A stretch of 64,000 bases of DNA, from NCBI RefSeq assembly GCF_900109055.1, contig NZ_FOIV01000001.1:540682-604681 (forward strand). The letters are read 5' to 3'. Origin of the DNA: Prevotella sp. khp7 (GTDB taxonomy: Bacteria > Bacteroidota > Bacteroidia > Bacteroidales > Bacteroidaceae). The position numbers and the translations under genes are program-made. Shown here in pieces: positions 9,047 to 15,668 of this stretch. The notes beneath the pieces were generated by a model. That model had not been told where the DNA came from and ran no database searches. It saw only the letters and a program-made list of their open reading frames with translations. Each line of letters begins with the position of its first letter. Position 1 is the stretch's first letter.

Positions 9047-9460
9047 TTACTCTCCCATAATTGTTACAACCAACTCTCTGGAACCTCCAAAGTTTCTGTA
9101 CTCACATAAGTATATGCCTTGCCATATGCCAAGATTCAGCCGGCTATCGGTGATAGGGATAGTAATACTTACACCGCTCAGCGTTGATTTGGCGTGAGCG
9201 GGCATATCATCGGCACCCTCTAGAGTATGCTCGTACTCAGGACGATTTTCAGGGACCAAGCGATTGAATATTGTTTCCATATCTACACGAACATCAGGAT
9301 CACAATTCTCGTTAATGCTTAGTCCGCAACTTGTATGCTTTGTGAAAATGTTCACAATGCCTGTCTTCGGCAGCTTCGGTAACTGGCTCACTATCTCGCT
9401 CGTAACCAAATGAAATCCACGACGCTTAGGATTCAGAGTTATTTCAATTTGCTGTACCAT
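9047..9460 (-). CDS. YjbQ-family (UPF0047) protein
   Basis: 137 residues, the family length. Conserved metal-site residues H42 in FTKHTSCGLSIN, H78 in YEHTLEGADD and H89 in MPAHAKS are present. Members have weak thiamine-phosphate synthase activity in enteric bacteria, but the main cellular role is not settled. It follows the phosphatase gene by 2 nt, so the two are an operon. Confidence 0.92.
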   Translation of the reverse strand: MVQQIEITLNPKRRGFHLVTSEIVSQLPKLPKTGIVNIFTKHTSCGLSINENCDPDVRVDMETIFNRLVPENRPEYEHTLEGADDMPAHAKSTLSGVSITIPITDSRLNLGIWQGIYLCEYRNFGGSRELVVTIMGE

Positions 9461-9462
9461 TT

Positions 9463-10170
9463 TTACATATAGTGTTTTATTGCTGTTTTTATCAACTTGT
9501 GGTCGGCCAAAAAGGAATTGTAGGCTGTTTTAACCAAATCGCAGTTTTTAGTAAGAATAGCAACAACTATGCACTTCTTAATTGTCGGCCAGAAAGCATT
9601 TCGGTTGGTTCGCATATAGTCGCGGATTATCTCTTTGTCGCTTACACCATACGACTTCAACAAAGCCATACTTACGAGACCAGTTCTGTCCTTACCAGCC
9701 GTACAATGAAACAACGTACATTTCCCATCTGCTGCATTCTTTCTAAGATGTTCCACCACCAAGTCAAGTTGCCTACGGCTGAACTCGTCAGTAACAATCT
9801 GCTCATATAGAGATGTAAAATCTGGCACCATCTGCTTCAGCTTCTCAGGCTGTTTACGCAGACTTCGGATGATGGCCATAGGATCCGAACCTATCTCATG
9901 AGTGATTCCAATGGATGGATCTTTCAGCAGGGAAATCAGTTCGTATTCAACAGTGTCAGGCAGCGGATCAGGGAATTCCTGGGCCTCAATAGGTGTACGA
10001 AGGTCAATGACATATTCGATGTGATACTTCTGACACAGAACTTCACATTCTTTTGGAGTAAGCACACTTAACTTGCCGCAACGTATATACAAGCCATGAG
10101 GAGTTTTGCCCTTACCATCTTGTAAAGGTATTCCACCAAGATCTCGCAGGTTCAACTCGAAATGCTTCAT
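9463..10170 (-). CDS. Tyrosine-protein phosphatase, DSP/Y_phosphatase3 family
   Basis: 235 residues. The P-loop signature HCTAGKDRTG covers residues 155-164, with nucleophile C156 and arginine R162. The N-terminal LNLRDLGGIPLQDGK is the mark of the bacterial atypical phosphatases (TpbA/MptpB-like). Substrates may be phosphotyrosine proteins or phosphoinositides in related enzymes; here unknown. First gene of the two-gene operon, with a TATTTTTG -7 box at 10199-10206. Confidence 0.9.
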   Translation of the reverse strand: MKHFELNLRDLGGIPLQDGKGKTPHGLYIRCGKLSVLTPKECEVLCQKYHIEYVIDLRTPIEAQEFPDPLPDTVEYELISLLKDPSIGITHEIGSDPMAIIRSLRKQPEKLKQMVPDFTSLYEQIVTDEFSRRQLDLVVEHLRKNAADGKCTLFHCTAGKDRTGLVSMALLKSYGVSDKEIIRDYMRTNRNAFWPTIKKCIVVAILTKNCDLVKTAYNSFLADHKLIKTAIKHYM

Positions 10171-10198
10171 TTTTCTTAAAGTATTCTAATCTTGGGTA

Positions 10199-10206
10199 CA
10201 AAAATA
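10199..10206 (-). promoter_or_regulatory. -7 box of the phosphatase-yjbQ operon
   Basis: TATTTTTG on the minus strand, 28 nt before the ATG at 10170. Confidence 0.55.
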
Positions 10207-10228
10207 CAAATAAACATGGAGATTTGTG

Positions 10229-10236
10229 TATCTTTG
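10229..10236 (+). promoter_or_regulatory. -7 box of the small lipoprotein gene
   Basis: TATCTTTG, 30 nt before the ATG at 10267; forms a compact divergent promoter pair with the box at 10199-10206. Confidence 0.65.
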
Positions 10237-10266
10237 CGATGAAATAAATAAGTTTTGTGATATAAG

Positions 10267-10668
10267 ATGAAGTATTATGCCTTTACATTCATATTCATAG
10301 CCTTGTTTTTATGTTCATGCAATAGTAACAAGGTGAATGACACACAGTCCTCCGACGTACGAACAGAAGATACGCTAAGAACCATTACAGAAAAAATGGC
10401 TTACGAGGGCGTAAACAACTATTGTCATAAAGAATATGACTGGAGTGTAGCAAAAGACAACCCCGATATCATGTATGTACAAATGGGCGAAGAGACGGAC
10501 TCTACATATCAAGTTGTATTCCGCAGCTATACTGGTTCCTTTGTGCATTTCTATGTCAATAAGACAAGTGGCACAATAAGAATGGTGGAGAAAGTACCAA
10601 ACCTCAATGTCGAGGAGGATGCAGGAACCTTTGAACTATTAGATTACTTAGAGAAACGTTATATGTAG
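10267..10668 (+). CDS. Small lipoprotein of unknown function
   Basis: 133 residues. The N-terminus MKYYAFTFIFIALFLCSC is a lipoprotein signal peptide with lipobox LCSC and acylated Cys at about residue 18. The rest is acidic and unrelated to any family I recognise; a region with RSYTGSFVHFYVN and GTIRMVEKV could form a small beta sheet. Probably anchored to a membrane facing the periplasm. It has its own promoter. Confidence 0.8.
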   Translation: MKYYAFTFIFIALFLCSCNSNKVNDTQSSDVRTEDTLRTITEKMAYEGVNNYCHKEYDWSVAKDNPDIMYVQMGEETDSTYQVVFRSYTGSFVHFYVNKTSGTIRMVEKVPNLNVEEDAGTFELLDYLEKRYM

Positions 10669-10676
10669 TTGGAAAT

Positions 10677-10832
10677 ATGGCGTATGCCACAGAGATATGG
10701 TTGGCAATCTTCATGGCTTTCTCCATCCATCTCATCATACATATCATCCAGTCTATCGTTGTGAAAAACTATATCCCAAAACTCGTAACTTCCTTCCTAC
10801 TATTGCCCTTCTCCTACAAATCCCCCCGCTAA
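10677..10832 (+). pseudogene. Remnant of an HXXEE-domain membrane protein (C-terminal part)
   Basis: A 51-codon frame reading EIWLAIFMAFSIHLIIH, then SIVVKNYIPKLVTSFLLLP. This resembles the last membrane helix of HXXEE-domain proteins, where a conserved H...H precedes a Y-P-G-hydrophobic-P tail, but the N-terminal part with the HxxEE motif is absent and the glycine is a lysine. It ends at a stop just after a run of six C, a likely frameshift spot. It starts 8 nt after the lipoprotein stop, so a small functional peptide cannot be excluded. The family assignment rests on memory of the pattern. Confidence 0.35.
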
Positions 10833-11107
10833 GATTTCTCTTTTCACTGAAGATAAAACTATTTAATCCCTTCTCATTTCATTTTCCTTTCAACTGGAAG
10901 TCACGAGTTGCATGGATCATGAACCAGTGAACTGTAGGATTCAAGTTTCACGGTCTGACGCTAACAAAGAGCATCCAACTGCCATGATGGCGGCTGGTGC
11001 CTTTTACATTCGAACTTTAAATTAACGAGAACCTTGATCTTCTTTACATTCAAGACCAATTGTATCGCGCGCGACTTACTGTTAAATAAGCTTAAAGATA
11101 AACATAA

Positions 11108-11121
11108 ATCGCTTGCGATAT
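11108..11121 (+). promoter_or_regulatory. Operator-like palindrome 1 upstream of gpx
   Basis: ATCGC-TT-GCGAT, a perfect 5-bp inverted repeat with 2-nt spacer, extended by AT. It sits 14 nt before the -7 box, in the region RNA polymerase would contact. Its core matches the reverse complement of palindrome 2 at 11 of 12 positions. Inferred to bind the OhrR-type regulator encoded two genes on. Confidence 0.55.
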
Positions 11122-11134
11122 AAAACAAAAGTCG

Positions 11135-11142
11135 TACCTTTG
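11135..11142 (+). promoter_or_regulatory. -7 box of the gpx redox operon
   Basis: TACCTTTG, 44 nt before the gpx ATG. Framed by the two palindromes at 11108-11121 and 11144-11157. Confidence 0.7.
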
Positions 11143-11143
11143 C

Positions 11144-11157
11144 ATCGCAAACGATAT
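11144..11157 (+). promoter_or_regulatory. Operator-like palindrome 2 at the gpx transcription start
   Basis: ATCGCAAACGATAT begins one base after the -7 box and would cover the start site. ATCG/CGAT arms are inverted; the minus strand reads ATCGTTTGCGAT, one base away from palindrome 1. A weaker relative, ATCGCGCGCGAC, lies at 11064-11075. Confidence 0.55.
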
Positions 11158-11186
11158 AAATAATATAATTTAATAAAAGGTAAGGT

Positions 11187-11732
11187 ATGGCAAAGATTTA
11201 TGATTATAAGGCTCAGACGAGCAAAGGTAAGGAACTGGATTTTGCACAGTTCGAGGGTAAGGTGCTACTGATTGTGAACACAGCCAGCAAGTGCGGTTTT
11301 ACCCCCCAGTTCGCAGGACTGGAGGAGTTGAACCAGAAATATAAGGATAAAGGTCTGGTGATTATCGGCTTCCCCTGCAACCAATTCAAAGAGCAGGATC
11401 CAGGCAACGATGAACAGATTGAAGAATTCTGCCAATTGAACTACGGTGTAACGTTCCAAATCATGAAGAAAGGTGACGTGAATGGTCCTGCAGCAGAACC
11501 CATTTTCGAGTATCTGAAGGCTCAGGCTCCTACAGAAGAGTATAATGGTTTGAAGGCCAAGGCTACACATACTTTGCTCAAACAACTTAGCAAGAGTGTG
11601 GAGAAGGATAGCGATATCCTTTGGAATTTCACAAAGTTCCTTATCTCTCGTGATGGTGAGACCATCAACCGCTATGCTCCTACTACCGATCCAAAGGACT
11701 TTGAGAAGGACGTAGAGGCCATGCTGGCTTAG
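11187..11732 (+). CDS. Glutathione peroxidase-family thiol peroxidase
   Basis: 181 residues. The active-site tetrad of the family is complete with cysteine in place of selenocysteine: C36 in NTASKCGFT, Q70 in NQFKEQ, W146 and N147 in ILWNFTKF. A second Cys, C64 in GFPCNQF, is in the usual place. Such bacterial enzymes normally reduce peroxides with thioredoxin rather than glutathione. First gene of an operon extending to the radical SAM gene at 14697, with the OhrR-type regulator 23 nt downstream, which fits control by organic peroxides. Confidence 0.93.
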   Translation: MAKIYDYKAQTSKGKELDFAQFEGKVLLIVNTASKCGFTPQFAGLEELNQKYKDKGLVIIGFPCNQFKEQDPGNDEQIEEFCQLNYGVTFQIMKKGDVNGPAAEPIFEYLKAQAPTEEYNGLKAKATHTLLKQLSKSVEKDSDILWNFTKFLISRDGETINRYAPTTDPKDFEKDVEAMLA

Positions 11733-11755
11733 TTGAGAGTTAAAAGTTTAAAGTT

Positions 11756-12196
11756 ATGCACGCAGAATTACAACTTGACAATCAGATTTGCTTCCGTCTC
11801 TATACGGCAGCGCGACTGATTACGCAGGCCTACACACCAATGCTGATGGAACTGGGTATCACCTATCCGCAGTATCTAGTGCTGATGGTGCTTTGGGAGA
11901 AGGATAATCAACCTGTAAACGACATCGCCCATCGGCTGTTGTTAGAAACGAATACTGTCACTCCGTTGCTTCAGCGTATGGAGAAACAGGGAATCGTCAG
12001 CCGCAAGAAAGGGGAACAGGACAAGCGCCAGCAGATTGTCAGCCTGACAAAGAAAGGCAAAGAGATGGAAGAACAGGCTTATGCGAAGATTCCAGCCGGC
12101 ATGGGTGAACAACTCTCTGCCTGTCCGCTGAAACTCGATGACTATCAAAACCTGGCTCTGCAACTCGACTCGATTATTAACACATTAAAGAAATAA
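11756..12196 (+). CDS. MarR-family regulator, OhrR type
   Basis: 146 residues. The N-terminus LDNQICFRLYTAAR carries a single Cys at position 12 in the place of the reactive Cys of OhrR, whose oxidation by organic hydroperoxides releases DNA. The winged helix spans about residues 45-105, with the wing EQDKRQQIVSLT. Expected to repress its own operon through the two palindromes at 11108-11157; this is inference. The protein is encoded second in the operon it would control. Confidence 0.9.
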   Translation: MHAELQLDNQICFRLYTAARLITQAYTPMLMELGITYPQYLVLMVLWEKDNQPVNDIAHRLLLETNTVTPLLQRMEKQGIVSRKKGEQDKRQQIVSLTKKGKEMEEQAYAKIPAGMGEQLSACPLKLDDYQNLALQLDSIINTLKK

Positions 12197-12208
12197 AACC
12201 AACACGAA

Positions 12209-12637
12209 ATGAAGTATATAAAATTATGTTTCCGCTTGCTATTAGGTCTCTTTATGACCTATGCAGGTTTCAGCCATTTGACCATCGCGCGTCAGGAGTT
12301 TGTAGCTCAGGTACCCACATGGCTACAGTTCAGCGATGGGTTCACCGATTTCGTTGTACTCGCATCAGGCGTAGTAGAGATATGCCTCGGACTGGGTATG
12401 TTATTCCTCTGGAAAAAGAAAGCACTCGTCGGTGCGCTGCTCGCACTCTTCTATGTGCTCATCTTCCCTGGCAACATCAACCAGTATGTGAATCACATCG
12501 ATGCCTTCGGACTCGACACCGATCAGGCTCGTTTCATCCGACTCTTCTTCCAGCCCGTACTAATATTCCTCGCCCTGTGGTCGACAGGTGGCTGGAAATA
12601 CTGCAAGAAATGTATAACGATTGTAAAAAATAAATAA
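12209..12637 (+). CDS. DoxX-like membrane protein
   Basis: 142 residues with four predicted membrane helices (about 5-22, 48-66, 72-90, 112-130). The pattern RLLLGLFMTYAGFSHL followed by the short loop and ASGVVEICLGLGMLF is that of the DoxX/DoxD-like family, linked in other bacteria to thiol and redox homeostasis. The GFSH motif and the NINQYVNHID loop are conserved in related proteins. Third gene of the redox operon, 12 nt after the regulator and 2 nt before the nitroreductase. Confidence 0.82.
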   Translation: MKYIKLCFRLLLGLFMTYAGFSHLTIARQEFVAQVPTWLQFSDGFTDFVVLASGVVEICLGLGMLFLWKKKALVGALLALFYVLIFPGNINQYVNHIDAFGLDTDQARFIRLFFQPVLIFLALWSTGGWKYCKKCITIVKNK

Positions 12638-12639
12638 CT

Positions 12640-13326
12640 ATGACAATACAAGAAGCTATCGAAGCCCGTCACAGTGTAAGGGCTTACAAGGAACAGCCAC
12701 TAACAGAAGGAGTAGTCAAAGTGCTGAGAGAGAAGATTGCAGAACTCAACAAACTGGGCAACTTGCATATACAGCTAATCCTGAACGAACCCAAGGCATT
12801 CCAAGGGAAACTGGCTAAATATGGTAAGTTTAGCGGAGTGTGCAATTACTTTGTTATGGCAGGAAAAAAGTCGAACGACTTGAACGAACGTGTAGGTTAC
12901 TACGGCGAGCAACTGGTGCTGCTGGCCCAGACATTAGGATTGAACACCTGCTGGGTAGGACTCAGCTACTCAAAAGTGCCTGGAACCTACGTACTCGAAG
13001 ATGGAGAAAAGATTGCCTGCTATATCGCGCTCGGCTATGGAGAGACGCAGGGTGAAGGCCATAAGGTGAAGACCGTTGAGCAAGTGAGCAACGCCAGCGA
13101 TGTGACTCCATCATGGTTCAAGAAGGGCATAGAAGCCGCCCTGCTCGCGCCAACTGCTGTGAACCAGCAGAAATTCTCCTTTGAATTAGCAGGAAGAAAG
13201 AACGGTCGCCCTCAGGTGATTGCCAAGAAAGGATTCTCAATGATAGGCTATGCTCAGCTGGATCTGGGTATCGTAAAGTATCATTTCGAAGTGGGCGCAG
13301 GTAAAGAGAATTTCGAGTGGGCATGA
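12640..13326 (+). CDS. Nitroreductase-family flavoprotein
   Basis: 228 residues. FMN-binding residues are expected in IEARHSVRAYKEQPL near the N-terminus and the second half has the usual ALLAPTAVNQQKFSFEL. The central part YYGEQLVLLAQTLGLNTCWVG is characteristic. These enzymes reduce nitro groups, quinones or other electron acceptors with NAD(P)H; the physiological substrate is unknown. Overlaps the next gene by ATGA. Confidence 0.9.
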   Translation: MTIQEAIEARHSVRAYKEQPLTEGVVKVLREKIAELNKLGNLHIQLILNEPKAFQGKLAKYGKFSGVCNYFVMAGKKSNDLNERVGYYGEQLVLLAQTLGLNTCWVGLSYSKVPGTYVLEDGEKIACYIALGYGETQGEGHKVKTVEQVSNASDVTPSWFKKGIEAALLAPTAVNQQKFSFELAGRKNGRPQVIAKKGFSMIGYAQLDLGIVKYHFEVGAGKENFEWA

Positions 13327-13583
13327 AGAGAATAAAACAGTGGCTGCAATCCCTTTCGTTCAAGACAGGCGTCATCGTCCTATTGTGCTGCATCCCCTTC
13401 TATATCCTGTCCTTCGCCCAGATGCTGCTTCCTATCAGTGCTGCAGCAAAAGGCATCCTTTGGACAGTTCTTTTTGGAATGGCGAAGACATGCCAATATG
13501 GGGGACTAACCATTCTTGGAGTCGAAGGATATAATCGGGTGAGAAATTGGATGAAATTCAAAAGGGAAGACACAAATCATTAG
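13323..13583 (+). CDS. Small two-helix membrane protein
   Basis: 86 residues. Two hydrophobic stretches, about residues 14-37 (GVIVLLCCIPFYILSFAQM) and 42-62, flanked by basic ends, suggest a small inner-membrane protein. I do not recognise the family. The ATG at 13323 overlaps the nitroreductase stop; a GTG six bases earlier is less likely. The radical SAM gene starts one base after its stop, so it is embedded in the redox operon. Confidence 0.7.
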   Translation: MKRIKQWLQSLSFKTGVIVLLCCIPFYILSFAQMLLPISAAAKGILWTVLFGMAKTCQYGGLTILGVEGYNRVRNWMKFKREDTNH

Positions 13584-13584
13584 A

Positions 13585-14697
13585 ATGGAACAAGTAAAAA
13601 TTGACTTGGCGACCTACATGAACGGCAGCATCAGCCGCATCATGGCAAAGGCCTATAAGAACGTTTTGTCGAATCCGCGCGAGGCAAAGTTTGCATTCCG
13701 CATGCAACAGTTGTTTGCCAAATCGGAAAAAAGACGCAAGAAAGTACAGGAAAAGGAGGGCATAGATGTCCCCCCTTTCCTCATTAGCAGTATCTCAACA
13801 ACCTGCAATCTGCATTGCAAAGGCTGTTATGCCCGCAGTAATGGTATAGCTAACGACCAAGAGACCGAACGCAAGGCAACAATGACACCCCAACAATGGC
13901 AGCAAATTTTCACCGAAGCTGCCGATATGGGCATCAACTTCTCGCTATTGGCGGGTGGTGAACCTATGATGCGTAAGGATATTCTGGAGGCTGTGGCCAA
14001 GGTGAAGGATATGATCTTCCCTATTTTCACCAATGGCACCCTCATAGGCCCCTCATATATTGAATTCCTTAGCAAGCATCTGAACATGGTGCCCATCATC
14101 AGTATTGAGGGAACAGCTATGGGAACCGACGAACGACGCGGACAGGGTGTGTTTAAACGTGCCATGCAGTCGATGGAACAGCTGAAACAGGAAGATCTGT
14201 TCTTTGGCACAAGCATCACGGTAACCACAGAGAACTATAAGATGGTAACCTCGTCCGAGTTTATCGACCAGCTACGCTCATACGGCTGCAAGATCGTGTT
14301 CTACATTGAATACGTACCAACCGAAGCTGGAACTGAGCATCTGGCATTCAGCGATGAACATGTGGCTGAGATGGAACAGGTGCTTGAAGCCCGCCGTGAG
14401 GAGTACGAAGACATCATCTTCCTATCGTTCCCTGGCGACGAAAAAGCTCTTGGAGGCTGTCTGGCCTCAGGTCGCGGTTTCTTCCATATCGGGCCAGATG
14501 GTAGCGCAGAGCCATGTCCGTTCTCTCCTTTCAGTGATAGTAATGTGGCCGAGATGGGCGTACGACAAGCCCTACAATCGCCACTCTTCCGGAAGATTCG
14601 TGCAGCACGTGCACTCGGATGGGAGCATACAGGCGGCTGCACACTTTTCGAACATCGCGATGAGATAGAGGAAATGATCTCTCCTCGTCTCTCGTGA
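13585..14697 (+). CDS. Radical SAM protein with SPASM-like C-terminal Cys cluster
   Basis: 370 residues. The radical SAM [4Fe-4S] motif is CNLHCKGC at about residues 73-80, in STTCNLHCKGCYARS, followed by a GGEP motif (LLAGGEPMMR). The C-terminus keeps Cys in GGCLASG, EPCPFSPF and GGCTLFEH, as in SPASM or twitch domains that hold an auxiliary cluster. Such proteins modify peptides or cofactors; no precursor peptide is visible next door, though the preceding small membrane protein could be a partner. Last gene of the redox operon. Confidence 0.88.
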   Translation: MEQVKIDLATYMNGSISRIMAKAYKNVLSNPREAKFAFRMQQLFAKSEKRRKKVQEKEGIDVPPFLISSISTTCNLHCKGCYARSNGIANDQETERKATMTPQQWQQIFTEAADMGINFSLLAGGEPMMRKDILEAVAKVKDMIFPIFTNGTLIGPSYIEFLSKHLNMVPIISIEGTAMGTDERRGQGVFKRAMQSMEQLKQEDLFFGTSITVTTENYKMVTSSEFIDQLRSYGCKIVFYIEYVPTEAGTEHLAFSDEHVAEMEQVLEARREEYEDIIFLSFPGDEKALGGCLASGRGFFHIGPDGSAEPCPFSPFSDSNVAEMGVRQALQSPLFRKIRAARALGWEHTGGCTLFEHRDEIEEMISPRLS

Positions 14698-14751
14698 TGG
14701 AGTCATCACATAAAACCTGAGATCCGACACATTCTGCGCGTTTTTACTCAA

Positions 14752-15534
14752 TTAATCCTCATCTACATACAATTCATCAACAGAATATAAAACAGCATTG
14801 CCTGCAAGAAATATCTTGTTGCCTTCTTTCCTGCAATAAAGTATTCCACCACGTTTTGATGCCTGGAAGGCCACCAACTCCTCTTTTCCTAACGTGTCTA
14901 CCCAATAGGGGATGATGTGGCAGTGGCCGGAACCGCAAACAGGGTCTTCAGGAATGTTAAGCTTCGGACCAAAACTACGTGAAACGCAATCTTCTTTCTC
15001 TCCTTTGGCCGTAACATGAACCAATAGCCCATCTATCTGTTTAACTTTCTCCAAATCAGGATTCAGACTCAAAACAGCCTGCTCATCATCCAGTACACAT
15101 AGCAAGTCACGGGCAATATAAGCCTCTCTGACAGAAACTCCCAAAGCATCCTCCATGGCAGTCGTTACGGTTGTCGGCCTCAATTCATAGGCAGGAAACT
15201 CCATCTCATATAAGTTACCCTTGCGTGTCACGATTAATTCGCCGCTTAAAGTGGTAAATACAACCTGATCTGCATCCTTTTCATAATAATTGAGCAAGAC
15301 GAAAGCTGTTCCCAATGTGGCATGTCCACAAAGATCAATCTCACCCCCAGGTGTGAACCAACGCAAATGCCACTTTTCACCCTCTTTGACCGTAAATGCG
15401 GTCTCAGAGAAATTGTTCTCACGAGTGATGTTCATCATCATTTCCTCGCTTGGCCACTTCTCCATAACACAAACGGCTGCTTGATTGCCGTGAAACACAG
15501 AGTCTGTGAAAGCATCTACAACATACTGTCTCAT
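14752..15534 (-). CDS. PhzF-family isomerase/epimerase
   Basis: 260 residues, family length. The catalytic glutamate is E44 in NNFSETAFTV; the conserved GGEIDLCGHATLGTAFV and the second-half DPVCGSGHCHIIPYW motif are present. PhzF proteins outside phenazine clusters are of unknown substrate, and no phenazine genes occur here. The gene stands alone on its strand after the ppdK terminator; no clear TAnnTTTG box was found upstream. Confidence 0.9.
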   Translation of the reverse strand: MRQYVVDAFTDSVFHGNQAAVCVMEKWPSEEMMMNITRENNFSETAFTVKEGEKWHLRWFTPGGEIDLCGHATLGTAFVLLNYYEKDADQVVFTTLSGELIVTRKGNLYEMEFPAYELRPTTVTTAMEDALGVSVREAYIARDLLCVLDDEQAVLSLNPDLEKVKQIDGLLVHVTAKGEKEDCVSRSFGPKLNIPEDPVCGSGHCHIIPYWVDTLGKEELVAFQASKRGGILYCRKEGNKIFLAGNAVLYSVDELYVDED

Positions 15535-15606
15535 TTAATATTCCTTTCTTTTATAAATTACGATTTATCTGTTTATTATGCTATTATCTATATGCTCGTA
15601 TAGGCA

Positions 15607-15646
15607 TAAAAATAAAAAAGGGACCTGCCAAGCGAAAACAGGTCCC
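15607..15646 (-). terminator. Intrinsic terminator of ppdK
   Basis: Inverted repeat GGGACCTG (15620-15627) and CAGGTCCC (15639-15646), 11-nt loop, followed on the minus strand by a T-rich run (15607-15619). It lies just after the ppdK stop. Confidence 0.85.
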
Positions 15647-15668
15647 TTTGCAGTTATATATGAGTATT

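Larger units (their letters stand above)
10669..11186 (+). other. Gene-poor interval between lipoprotein and gpx
   Basis: About 520 bases. The first 165 hold a remnant of an HXXEE-type membrane protein (see 10677-10832). From 10833 to about 11060 I see no convincing gene; a 37-codon frame at 10912-11025 (begins MDHEPVNCRIQ) is too short to support. The last 125 bases are the gpx promoter and its palindromes. Confidence 0.6.

Noticed and set aside
10697..10930. 77-codon frame with a hydrophobic, Pro- and Phe-rich product.
   Set aside because: Out of frame with the HXXEE-like remnant that explains the same DNA better, and has no upstream signals.
10912..11025. 37-codon ORF beginning MDHEPVNCRIQ.
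   Set aside because: Too short, no promoter or coupling, and no family recognised; kept only as part of the gene-poor interval.
11730..11756. Repeated AGTT/AAAG text between gpx and the MarR gene as a possible regulatory element.
   Set aside because: Short low-complexity stretch without symmetry; no -7 box; the genes appear co-transcribed.
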